Source: Spirochaetales bacterium
GTDB lineage: Bacteria; Spirochaetota; Spirochaetia; Sphaerochaetales; Sphaerochaetaceae
Length of the DNA stretch: 10,408 nt
Assembly (NCBI GenBank): GCA_017475725.1
Contig: JAFVFA010000106.1
Location: 1 to 10,408 of the forward strand
Direction: 5' to 3'
Shown: positions 1 through 6,348 of the stretch, in pieces
How the letters are laid out: every line of letters begins with the position of its first letter
Numbering within the stretch: position 1 is the stretch's first letter
Position numbers and translations under genes: made by a program
The notes under the pieces: generated by a model
The model's input: the letters and a program-made list of their open reading frames with translations, nothing else
The model's database searches: none
Told to the model about the DNA's origin: nothing

Positions 1-88
1 AGAGACCGTCCAGGACCGCACCTATGTATGGTCCGTGGCTCTCCCCGAATAATGTGATCTGGACATTGTTTCCGAAGCTGTTCTTCAT
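1..88 (-). CDS. aroC: Chorismate synthase, N-terminal fragment (runs off the left edge)
   Basis: Only the first 29 codons are inside the window. They begin MKNSFGNNVQITLFGESHG and continue with an IGAVLDGL stretch. The N-terminal FGN(x)n(T/S)xFGESHG signature and the following G-x-V-(I/L)-DG are hallmarks of chorismate synthase, which converts 5-enolpyruvylshikimate-3-phosphate to chorismate in the cytoplasm using reduced FMN. The ATG at 88-86 is preceded by a good GGAGG five bases upstream, and this SD overlaps the end of aroB. The gap from the aroB stop is 11 nt, so it is the third gene of the pheA-aroB-aroC operon. The family is usually about 350-400 residues, so more than 90% lies outside. 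The identification is firm despite the short piece. Confidence 0.9.
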   Translation of the reverse strand, partial: MKNSFGNNVQITLFGESHGPYIGAVLDGL

Positions 89-99
89 CTGTACCTCCA

Positions 100-1113
100 T
101 CAAGCCTTTATCACGGACAGGAGCTCTCTGATCTCATTGACGGCAAGGTCGCGGAACTCGAACCTGCCGACCTCCGGCACGTAGACAGTCGATATCGTGT
201 CACCTGAGGACTTCTTGTCATGGGCGATGGCCTCAATCACGGCGTTCTCGTTGAAGTTGAACCTTGTGGGAAGACCGAGTCTCACCAGTCCGGCCTCAAG
301 CTGCCTCCTGACCTCAGGGGCGCACATGGGCAGCATGCCAAGGGCCACACACTCGCCGTGGTGCAGCGTCCCCTCAAGCAGAGTGGACTCGATCCCGTGG
401 CCTATTGTGTGTCCGAAGTTGAGGACCTTCCTGAGTCCGGCCTCCTTCTCGTCCTTCTGGACCACATCCCTTTTGAGCTCCAGAGATCTCTCTATCACAT
501 GGTCTATGTCCTTGAAGGCATCGCCCTCCAGGAAGAACCTGAAAAGATCGGGATCAAAGGTGCAGGCCATCTTGAAGGCCTCAGCAAGACCATTTGAAAT
601 CTGCCTTCTCGAGAGCGTTCCAAGCACATCCGGGTCGATCAGGACCTTCTTGGGCTGGTGGAAGGCACCGACTATGTTCTTCACGCCATCAAGGTTGACT
701 GCGGTCTTGCCTCCTATGGAGGAATCGACCTGGGAAAGCACCGTGGTGGGGATGTTGTAGAAGTCAATCCCGCGCATGTAGCAGGCGGCTGCGAAACCGG
801 CGATGTCACCCGACACCCCGCCGCCGACCGCGACCACGCAGTCCTTTCTGGAGAAGCCGCATCTGAGCATGTGCCTGAGTATGTCCTCCAATGTGAAGAG
901 GCTCTTGCTCTCCTCTCCTGCGGGGAACACAAAACGGAAGCCTTCACGGGCCTGGGCCATGACCTCATCGGCATACTGGTCCGGCACCCCGTCATCAGAG
1001 ACCACAAGGACCTTCCTGTCCAGGTTGAGCTCATTCCCCGCGTCCGAAAGCGCACCCCTTCTGACGACAATGTCGTAGCTGGCGGGACCGAGATTCATTC
1101 TGACTATACCCAT
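100..1113 (-). CDS. aroB: 3-dehydroquinate synthase
   Basis: This is a 337-residue cytoplasmic enzyme that cyclises DAHP to 3-dehydroquinate, the second step of the shikimate pathway, using NAD+ and a divalent metal. Visible motifs are the NAD-binding GGGVSGDIAGF (about 97-107), IPTTVLSQVDSSIGGKT (about 121-137), NGLAEAFK (174-181), NFGHTIGHGIE (about 232-242) and HHGECVALGM (251-260). From family knowledge the metal ligands would be Glu178, His235 and His252, and all three are present. The length is slightly below the usual 345-365 but no core motif is missing. ATG 1113 is chosen because GGGGAG lies just upstream and homologues also begin a few residues before the NLG-x-x-SYDI strand; a second ATG at 1098 is less likely. 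It lies 25 nt after pheA and 11 nt before aroC on the same strand, so co-transcription is likely. It is the single-domain bacterial type, not the archaeal type II enzyme. Confidence 0.96.
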   Translation of the reverse strand: MGIVRMNLGPASYDIVVRRGALSDAGNELNLDRKVLVVSDDGVPDQYADEVMAQAREGFRFVFPAGEESKSLFTLEDILRHMLRCGFSRKDCVVAVGGGVSGDIAGFAAACYMRGIDFYNIPTTVLSQVDSSIGGKTAVNLDGVKNIVGAFHQPKKVLIDPDVLGTLSRRQISNGLAEAFKMACTFDPDLFRFFLEGDAFKDIDHVIERSLELKRDVVQKDEKEAGLRKVLNFGHTIGHGIESTLLEGTLHHGECVALGMLPMCAPEVRRQLEAGLVRLGLPTRFNFNENAVIEAIAHDKKSSGDTISTVYVPEVGRFEFRDLAVNEIRELLSVIKA

Positions 1114-1138
1114 TGTGCTCCCCTTATGCGTTCAGATC

Positions 1139-2236
1139 TCATATGTTCAGATCGCCCTGGTAGTGACCAAGGATCTTGACTTCCTCGCAGACTTCCTTCA
1201 GGGCCTCCACAATCCGCTGGCCCTTCTCCCCAACCAGAGAGCCCTCACCCTCCACGTAGAAGTAGTACTGCCATGGGACATCCTTGATTGGTCTGCTCTG
1301 CAGCGACCTCAGGTTGATGGAGTTGTCGGCGAAGGTCTTAATCGCCATTGCAAGTGAGCCGGGGTAGTTCTTGACTGTGAACATCATCTGGAAGAGGCAG
1401 TGGGCGTTCGGCGTGACCTCATCGTTCTTCACCCTTGAGAAGACGGCAAAGCGCGTGGTGTTCTGGGTGTTTTGGTTGATCTCCCTCTGCAGGACCTCAA
1501 GACCGTAGAGCTCGGCGCTCTCCTCGCTTGCTATGGCCGCTATAGACTTGTCGTTCAGTGTGGCGACCTCATGTGCGGCGACTGCGGTGTTGGACATGGC
1601 CTGCACCTTGTAGCCGTTCTGCTGGAGGAAGTTCATGCACTGGTCAAGGGCCTGCTGGTGGCTGATGACCTTCTTGACGTCGGAGAGGGTCGCTCCCTTC
1701 ACGCCCAGAAGAGCCTGGGTGACTCTGAGGTTGTACATCCCGTTGATGAAAAGCGGACCTGCATGCATAAGGTCAAAGACCTGGTTCACGTTGCCTGCGT
1801 AGCTGTTCTCAACCGGCAGGACAGCGAAGTCACAATGCCCTGAGACAACTGCATCGTAGGCCTTGTCAAAGCTCGGATACGTGACAAGGACACCTTTCGG
1901 GAAGATCCGTCTGGCGGCGATGTGCGCCCAGGCGCCCTCTATACCGCAATATGCGATCTTGGAACCCTTTATGACCTGGCTCTGGTACTTCTTCCCTATG
2001 TCCATCATGCTGTGGAGGAACTCGAGGTAGTACTGCCTGTAGTCAGGGTTGCGGATGAGCTCGACCTCGCGTTCGCACACCTGCTGCTCTCGTGCCGCAT
2101 CGAAGATCTGGAGTCCGTACTCCTTCTTGTACAGGGCCACGTCCCTGGACGCATCCATGCGCTGCTCGAACAATGCGGCTATCTGCCTGTCTATGTCGTT
2201 GATCTCCTGTCTGCAGGTCTCTAGGTCTTTCATCAT
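1139..2236 (-). CDS. pheA: Bifunctional chorismate mutase / prephenate dehydratase (P-protein)
   Basis: The 365-residue protein has three parts. Residues 1-88 form an AroQ-type chorismate mutase helix bundle, with Arg9, Arg26, Lys37 or Lys38, and an RE pair at 49-50 matching the usual active-site pattern. Residues about 92-270 are the prephenate dehydratase, with a VENS-x-x-G motif at 142-148 and the catalytic TRF at 261-263. Residues about 280-360 are an ACT domain that normally binds phenylalanine for feedback inhibition. The ACT motifs deviate: GSLA (293-296) stands where GALV is typical, and QSRP (313-316) where ESRP is typical. It converts chorismate via prephenate to phenylpyruvate in the cytoplasm. 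Two adjacent ATGs (2236 and 2233) are possible; an AGGA site fits either and slightly favours 2233. It is the first gene of the aro operon and has its own promoter candidate. Confidence 0.96.
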   Translation of the reverse strand: MMKDLETCRQEINDIDRQIAALFEQRMDASRDVALYKKEYGLQIFDAAREQQVCEREVELIRNPDYRQYYLEFLHSMMDIGKKYQSQVIKGSKIAYCGIEGAWAHIAARRIFPKGVLVTYPSFDKAYDAVVSGHCDFAVLPVENSYAGNVNQVFDLMHAGPLFINGMYNLRVTQALLGVKGATLSDVKKVISHQQALDQCMNFLQQNGYKVQAMSNTAVAAHEVATLNDKSIAAIASEESAELYGLEVLQREINQNTQNTTRFAVFSRVKNDEVTPNAHCLFQMMFTVKNYPGSLAMAIKTFADNSINLRSLQSRPIKDVPWQYYFYVEGEGSLVGEKGQRIVEALKEVCEEVKILGHYQGDLNI

Positions 2237-2257
2237 TCTGTCCTTATATATCAGAAC

Positions 2258-2286
2258 ACTTTAATTATGCGGCCCTGGATGGTCAA
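2258..2286 (-). promoter_or_regulatory. Sigma-70-like promoter for pheA-aroB-aroC
   Basis: On the minus strand TTGACC (2286-2281) is followed after 17 bp by TAAAGT (2263-2258). The -35 matches 5/6 of consensus and the -10 matches 4/6. Transcription would start near 2251, leaving a leader of about 15 nt that contains the AGGA ribosome site. No attenuator, T-box or leader peptide fits in so short a leader. Confidence 0.55.
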
Positions 2287-2299
2287 CCGAGCGGGAAAC

Positions 2300-2336
2300 A
2301 ACAACACAAAGAAATTCGGCATGTCGTTGTTTTGTT
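2300..2336. repeat. AT-rich inverted repeat between tauE-like gene and pheA
   Basis: On the plus strand AACAACACAA (2300-2309) pairs with TTGTTTTGTT (2327-2336) at 9 of 10 positions, with a loop of 17 nt. It lies upstream of the pheA -35, so it is outside the predicted pheA transcript. It could be the end of the tauE-like transcript or a regulator site, but there is no GC stem followed by a U-run. The rest of 2337-2406 is AT-rich with no ORF or clear signal. Confidence 0.3.
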
Positions 2337-2406
2337 AACATTTTGTTGCAATAAATACAGTTTAATTGGATTTTTAGTTAGCACGCACTTTTTCAAGGGA
2401 CTCTTG

Positions 2407-3192
2407 TCAAACAAGCCTTCCGTACCGGAAGCAGTTGTAGATTGAAAGCCCTATTATCACAGCCATGAGGACCATGAAGAGGACATCGACCGCCTTCCCT
2501 GACATCCTTCTGCTGAAGGTTCGGCCCAGAGTCGCGCCAACGACCGCGAAACCCATCATGAGAAGCAGCATTGCCCAGTCGAACTGCGGCACGCTTCCGG
2601 TCACCAGAGTTGTCGCCAGAGACAGAACCTGGGAGAAGAAAATCACGAACAGTGAGTTCAGGGCTGCGGTCTTGGTGTCCATCGAGAACAGATAGGAGAG
2701 AATCATCAGATTGATCGGACCTCCTCCTATTCCAAGGAATGACGAGAGCACTCCAAGGATGAAACCCGCTGTGACGACTACAGCCTTGTTCTCAACGTTC
2801 TTTGTATTGACAGTCTCCTTCCTGAGCGTGTAGATGAACACGGCAACAGTCAGGATCACCATAACGATGTTCTGTATCAGGCTGACCATGGCATCATTGC
2901 CTGCTGCGCTTTTGATCACATCAAAGACCTTCTTGCCCGCCACTCCTCCTACGGCAGCACCTATGGCAAGGAAGATCGTTGTGTTGCTGATCTTCTGCTC
3001 ACCGCCTCGACTTCTGATAAGGGAGACGATTGTCATGGTAAGGACCGTGATTCCGGAGAGAAAGCTTATCTGGCTTGCAGGCATGCCGCTTACAGCATCC
3101 AGAACAGGCTTGATGAGGACACCACCGCCGATTCCGCTTATGGAACCGACGATTGTGGCGACGAAAACTGTGAGGACTATCAATACCAACAT
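2407..3192 (-). CDS. TauE/SafE-family membrane protein (putative anion exporter)
   Basis: This 261-residue, strongly hydrophobic protein has about seven to eight membrane segments. It shows the internal two-fold repeat of the family: SGIGGGVLIKPVL at about 19-31 and SSFLGIGGGPINL at about 150-162, each a glycine-rich loop next to a membrane helix. Family members (TauE/SafE, formerly DUF81) are linked to export of sulfite, sulfoacetate or other organic anions, but substrates are known for few, so none is assigned here. The length is normal. ATG 3192 has no SD; a -10 box ends ten bases before it, implying an almost leaderless mRNA, which supports this start. It sits 77 nt after the ATPase gene and 170 nt before pheA, both on the same strand, yet appears to be its own transcription unit. 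No neighbour points to sulfur metabolism. Confidence 0.9.
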   Translation of the reverse strand: MLVLIVLTVFVATIVGSISGIGGGVLIKPVLDAVSGMPASQISFLSGITVLTMTIVSLIRSRGGEQKISNTTIFLAIGAAVGGVAGKKVFDVIKSAAGNDAMVSLIQNIVMVILTVAVFIYTLRKETVNTKNVENKAVVVTAGFILGVLSSFLGIGGGPINLMILSYLFSMDTKTAALNSLFVIFFSQVLSLATTLVTGSVPQFDWAMLLLMMGFAVVGATLGRTFSRRMSGKAVDVLFMVLMAVIIGLSIYNCFRYGRLV

Positions 3193-3201
3193 TTCGACTA
3201 C

Positions 3202-3230
3202 ATTCTACTTTTCAGCATGCCGGATGGCAA
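3202..3230 (-). promoter_or_regulatory. Strong sigma-70-like promoter for the TauE/SafE gene
   Basis: On the minus strand TTGCCA (3230-3225) is followed after exactly 17 bp by TAGAAT (3207-3202). Both hexamers match 5/6 of consensus. The predicted start of transcription is at about 3195-3196, only 3-4 nt before the ATG at 3192, so the mRNA would have essentially no leader and no SD. Confidence 0.65.
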
Positions 3231-3269
3231 GTCGAGTCCGAGAGGTCTTCCTAGTAAGAATCCTCCAAT

Positions 3270-4364
3270 CTACGCCTGTTCTCTCAGATATTCCTTAAGA
3301 TATGGGATGGCAAAGACGACCTTTCCTCTCCTTGGCTGTTCGATGATACCGCATTGGATAAGGCGCCTTTTGTAGGTCTGCACAAAGGATGCCGTCTTAC
3401 CCATCCGAATTGTGATGTCGTCAAGATTGGTTTCATCAGCATCTTCTACCATGGCGTTCAAGAAACCGATATCCAGATCGGAAAGGGGGGCTATCGATGT
3501 CCTGCATATATCATTCTTGAATGTTCTCTTCGCATATTCCAGAGAATCAGTGAACTGGGATTCAGACATTTTCCCTTCAGAATTGAGGGTTATGTAATGA
3601 CCGATCAATTGCATCAGGTAAGGTGAGCCTGCAGCCTCCTCAGCTGCCAGACGTATCTTCTCCCTGGATATCTCGACTCCCAAAGATTCAAAGGCCTTTA
3701 AGTAGTAAAGCTCAATGTCCTCTGTTCTGAGAGGCTGTAGTTCTATTTTCTCTGCCCTGTTCAGAAAGGTTAGGACATGATCATTCAACAACGTTGAGAT
3801 TGCCATCGGCAGGCCGGCGAATACTATGGAGACATCAAGCCCTTCTCCAACCATCTCCTGATAGGAAATGATCAGTTCCCTCAGTTCCTCACTGTTTGAC
3901 CGTACTTCATCAATGAGTATCATCACCCCATGATGGTCAGCATTTGCATTCTTGCAATACTCAGTGATTTTCCATGAAAAGCTCTTCTCCTCAGAAGCCT
4001 GCTCGTTGAATTGTATACCTGCCCCAAAACCCAAGACGCTTACATTTCCGCCTGCCACTTTCTTACGTGTCTCATTCAAATACTCAGGGCACTCATCCCT
4101 CAGCTTCTCCATGATTCTGTTTCGCATTCCATTTGATACCACTGTTGGATTTGCGACAATGAATCTCTTCTTCTTCGCGCGTTCCGCTATCTCCAGAAGA
4201 AGAACCGTCTTGCCGGATCCTCTCTGTCCCAAGATGATCATGGCCCGTTCTCGGCTTCCTGGTACGCTTTGCAAAGCCATCTCAATCCGTCTCAATACAG
4301 AATCCCGCCCAACAAGATGTTTTGGTCTGTTTCCGAATGAAGGTACAAAAAACGAATCTATCAT
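3270..4364 (-). CDS. AAA-type ATPase with C-terminal winged helix
   Basis: The 364-residue soluble protein has a P-loop GQRGSGKT (46-53), a hydrophobic Walker B strand ending IDE (about 150-153), an AGLP sensor strand (about 183-186), an LNRAEKIEL stretch with a candidate arginine finger (Arg203), and a GSPYLMQLIG helix (about 246-255) typical of Orc1/Cdc6-like AAA modules. Residues about 310-358 look like a winged helix-turn-helix with a basic recognition region (YKRRLIQCGIIEQPRRGK). This architecture recurs in gut bacteria as 'ATP-binding protein' with no settled function. I prefer ATG 4364 over 4370: AGAGG lies 6 nt before 4364 but directly abuts 4370. GC is low: 50 of 120 bases in 3901-4020 (42%) by hand count, against 33 of 60 in 4681-4740. 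That suggests horizontal acquisition. No partner gene is adjacent, and a direct biological role cannot be stated. Confidence 0.85.
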   Translation of the reverse strand: MIDSFFVPSFGNRPKHLVGRDSVLRRIEMALQSVPGSRERAMIILGQRGSGKTVLLLEIAERAKKKRFIVANPTVVSNGMRNRIMEKLRDECPEYLNETRKKVAGGNVSVLGFGAGIQFNEQASEEKSFSWKITEYCKNANADHHGVMILIDEVRSNSEELRELIISYQEMVGEGLDVSIVFAGLPMAISTLLNDHVLTFLNRAEKIELQPLRTEDIELYYLKAFESLGVEISREKIRLAAEEAAGSPYLMQLIGHYITLNSEGKMSESQFTDSLEYAKRTFKNDICRTSIAPLSDLDIGFLNAMVEDADETNLDDITIRMGKTASFVQTYKRRLIQCGIIEQPRRGKVVFAIPYLKEYLREQA

Positions 4365-4375
4365 AGGCATCCTCT

Positions 4376-4440
4376 TGCTTTATCATTTTTATCTATTTTT
4401 ATTTTCTTTATCTAATCTTATCATTTTTATCATTTTTATC
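4376..4440 (-). repeat. Seven tandem 9-10 bp repeats (GATAAAAAT) upstream of the ATPase gene
   Basis: On the plus strand the unit is (A)TTTTTATC; the minus-strand reading is GATAAAAAT. The units end at 4384, 4393, 4402 (degenerate, TATT), 4412, 4422, 4431 and 4440, so the intervals are 9, 9, 10, 10, 9 and 9 bp, close to one helical turn. Four units carry the full TTTTTAT core, and the others vary in the T-run. The array fills the space just before the SD of the ATPase gene. A TTGATA (4442-4437) with TAAGAT (4420-4415), 16 bp apart, inside it could be the promoter. The DNA-binding product could act here, but that is inference. Confidence 0.75.
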
Positions 4441-4544
4441 AAGCCGAGAATGATTGGATTCCACCCGTAGAGTCAAACGGCATTTTTGGGTATTTACTCT
4501 CACCCTCATGTTCTGCTTCAATTTGCATATGTGGAGGAACCACC
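4441..4544. promoter_or_regulatory. Divergent intergenic region between the ATPase and YbaK genes
   Basis: These bases must hold the promoter of the plus-strand YbaK gene. I find no convincing -35/-10 pair for it. The best AT-rich box is TATTTA at 4491-4496, about 50 bases before the ATG, without a matching -35. A GGGT...ACCC pair (4488-4491 with 4502-4505) flanks it as a weak dyad. GGAGG at about 4533-4537 is a clear SD for the ATG at 4545. Confidence 0.3.
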
Positions 4545-5015
4545 ATGGCAATCGAGAAGGTCAGAGAGTATTTCAGAGCATTCGGCATTGAGGACAGAAT
4601 CATGGAGTTCCAGGTCTCAAGCGCCACGGTGGAGCTTGCGGCCCAGGCTCTTGGATGTGAAGGCTGCAGGATTGCGAAATCTCTTTCATTCATGACACCT
4701 GACGGCCCGATTCTGGTAATCGCGGCAGGTGACGCCAAGATAGACAACCCCAAGTACAAGGCTCAGTTCGCAACCAAGGCCAAGATGCTGACACCCGAAC
4801 AGGCGGTGGAGCTGATAGGCCATGCAGTCGGAGGCGTCTGCCCATTTGCAATCAACGATGGAGTGAAGGTCTATCTGGACGAGTCCCTGAAGAGATTCAA
4901 GACGGTCTTCCCTGCCTGCGGAAGCAGCAACAGTGCAATAGAGCTCACACTTGAGGAGCTTGAGAGGTATTCGAACTCACTTGGCTGGATAGACGTCTGC
5001 AAGCTTCCGCAGTGA
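4545..5015 (+). CDS. YbaK/EbsC-type aminoacyl-tRNA deacylase (trans-editing)
   Basis: This 156-residue cytoplasmic protein is a full-length single-domain member of the YbaK/ProRS-associated family. These enzymes hydrolyse mischarged aminoacyl-tRNA, for example Cys-tRNA(Pro) or Ala-tRNA(Pro), after release from the synthetase. The conserved lysine at position 45 (RIAKSLSF) matches the catalytic Lys of YbaK. GGVCPFAI (96-103) and VFPACGSSNSAIELT (121-135) match the substrate-pocket loops of the family. Which tRNA it edits cannot be read from sequence; the GGVCP rather than GGxSP form suggests a ProXp-x/YbaK-like subtype. The ATG at 4545 has a strong GGAGG eight bases upstream. It is the only plus-strand gene in the window, divergent from the ATPase gene and convergent with the aldo/keto reductase, so it is probably monocistronic. 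Confidence 0.92.
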   Translation: MAIEKVREYFRAFGIEDRIMEFQVSSATVELAAQALGCEGCRIAKSLSFMTPDGPILVIAAGDAKIDNPKYKAQFATKAKMLTPEQAVELIGHAVGGVCPFAINDGVKVYLDESLKRFKTVFPACGSSNSAIELTLEELERYSNSLGWIDVCKLPQ

Positions 5016-6221
5016 TCAGCTGACCTTTTTTCTGCCCTTTGCCTGCCTCATCATGAACTTACGCCCCACCGATATCGCTATCTTGTACGGCAGAGGCCTC
5101 AGGTCCTTGTCAGCCTCCTTGAGCTTCTGCCTGATCGGGAGTTCCTGGGGACAATGCTTCTCGCATTTTCCGCACTCTATGCACTGGGATGCAAAGGATG
5201 GCTCTGCGGTGAGCGCAACCGACTGGAAGTACTGCTTGCGACCCGAGAATTTGGACTCAGTGTACATTGTGTTCCAGCTGCGGAAGATTCCGGGGATGTC
5301 CACACCCTTCGGGCATGGCATGCAGTAGCGGCAACCTGTGCAACCGATCTTCTCGTGGGCGTTGATCTCCTTTTTCAGTGCCTCTATGAATGCAAAATCA
5401 TCTTCCGTGAAGTGGCCTGCTTCAGCCTCTGATGCGGTTCTGACGTTCTCCTGCACCATCTCTGTCGAGTTCATGCCGGAGAGGACCACAGTGACCTCGC
5501 TCTGGTTGTATAGCCATCTGAGTCCCCACTCTGCAGCGCTCCACCCTCTAGGATTGTCTTTGATGGCCTGTTTTGCAGCTTCAGGTAGCAGATTCACAAG
5601 CTTACCGCCTCTAAGGGGCTCCATTATGATTACAGGAATACCCTTCTCCGCTGCAGCTTTGAGTCCTATGACCCCTGCCTGGGTGTTCTCGTCCAGATAG
5701 TTGTACTGGATCTGGCAGAAGTCCCAGTCGTAGTCATTCAGGATCTTCAGGAAGTTGTCGGAGTTCCCGTGGTATGAGAAACCTATGTTCCTGACCGCTC
5801 CGCTGGCCTTCCTGTCCTGGATCCACTGCAGAATGCCCATGTCCTTCAGCCTCTGCCACTGGGCAATGTCAGTGAGGTGGTGCATCAGATAGAAGTCAAC
5901 ATAGTCTGTTCTGAGCCTGGAAAGCTCCTCGTTGAAGTACTTGTCAACTGCCTGCCTGCTTGAGATCATGTACTGGGGCAGCTTTGTGGCTATGTACACC
6001 TTCTCCCTTATGCCGTTCCTTTCCAGGATCTCGCCAAGGGTGACCTCGCTGCCAGGATAGATATAGGCGGTGTCGTAGTAGTTCACCCCGCCGTTGAAGG
6101 CTTCAAGGATCTCCTTCTCCGCCTTTGCAATGTCGATTGAGGACCCACTTCTGGTGAACCTCATGCATCCGTATCCCAAGACTGAAAGCCTTTCCCCATG
6201 TTTGCCGCTTCTGTACTGCAT
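5016..6221 (-). CDS. Aldo/keto reductase with C-terminal 2[4Fe-4S] domain
   Basis: The 401-residue protein has an AKR barrel (about 1-285) and a ferredoxin-like tail. The AKR tetrad is visible: Asp50 and Tyr55 (NYYDTAYIYPGSE), Lys80 (ATKLP) and His114/115 (YLMHHL). The first cysteine set is C294-x2-C297-x2-C300-x2-C303-P (CTGCRYCMPCP). The second is C347-x2-C350-x2-C353-x3-C357-P (CIECGKCEKHCP), which suits two 4Fe-4S clusters. The family is common in strict anaerobes, and substrates are mostly unknown; an oxidoreductase that couples carbonyl or sugar reduction to ferredoxin-like electron transfer is an inference. The tail after 375 is basic. ATG 6221 lacks an SD, but a TATCAT box ends 7 nt before it, consistent with leaderless mRNA. 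Its stop abuts the stop of the convergent YbaK gene. Confidence 0.93.
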   Translation of the reverse strand: MQYRSGKHGERLSVLGYGCMRFTRSGSSIDIAKAEKEILEAFNGGVNYYDTAYIYPGSEVTLGEILERNGIREKVYIATKLPQYMISSRQAVDKYFNEELSRLRTDYVDFYLMHHLTDIAQWQRLKDMGILQWIQDRKASGAVRNIGFSYHGNSDNFLKILNDYDWDFCQIQYNYLDENTQAGVIGLKAAAEKGIPVIIMEPLRGGKLVNLLPEAAKQAIKDNPRGWSAAEWGLRWLYNQSEVTVVLSGMNSTEMVQENVRTASEAEAGHFTEDDFAFIEALKKEINAHEKIGCTGCRYCMPCPKGVDIPGIFRSWNTMYTESKFSGRKQYFQSVALTAEPSFASQCIECGKCEKHCPQELPIRQKLKEADKDLRPLPYKIAISVGRKFMMRQAKGRKKVS

Positions 6222-6228
6222 AACATGG

Positions 6229-6234
6229 ATGATA
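6229..6234 (-). promoter_or_regulatory. Candidate -10 box for a leaderless aldo/keto reductase mRNA
   Basis: TATCAT on the minus strand (5/6 match to TATAAT) is followed by 7 nt and then the ATG at 6221. Transcription would begin at or next to the A of ATG. No -35 close to TTGACA lies 16-18 bp upstream, so this is a weak call. The remaining 6235-6348 between the two genes shows no ORF of its own and no GC stem with a U-run. Confidence 0.35.
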
Positions 6235-6348
6235 AGGCTTTTTTCGCCAAAGGGAAAGATTTGACTGGCATACTTCTTCTACATGGAATGCAAGAAAAGG
6301 CCTCCCATGCAGAACGGAACTGCTCCACACAGGAAGCCGAACTTGCAT

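Noticed and set aside
197..1179. Long plus-strand open frames opposite aroB (for example 220-597 and 658-1179)
   Set aside because: They are antisense to a gene with all aroB motifs, have no SD or family resemblance, and reflect the codon bias of the real gene.
2402..2414. CTTGT-CAA-ACAAG hairpin at the stop of the TauE/SafE gene as a terminator
   Set aside because: The stem is only 5 bp, includes the stop codon, and no U-run follows on the minus strand.
4485..4500. Archaeal TATA box before the YbaK gene, as evidence that the host is a methanogen
   Set aside because: TATTTA alone is weak, while three other intergenic regions hold -35/-10 pairs with 17-18 bp spacing and a sugar ABC ATPase is present, which favours a bacterium. 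The archaeal option is not fully excluded.
4439..4759. Minus-strand frame opposite the YbaK gene
   Set aside because: It covers the YbaK promoter and N-terminal coding region, and the YbaK motifs on the plus strand are unambiguous.
3270..5015. Defence island or toxin-antitoxin pair made of the AAA-wHTH ATPase and the YbaK-like protein
   Set aside because: The genes are divergent, the YbaK-like protein is a complete housekeeping deacylase, and no nuclease, methylase or toxin domain is seen.
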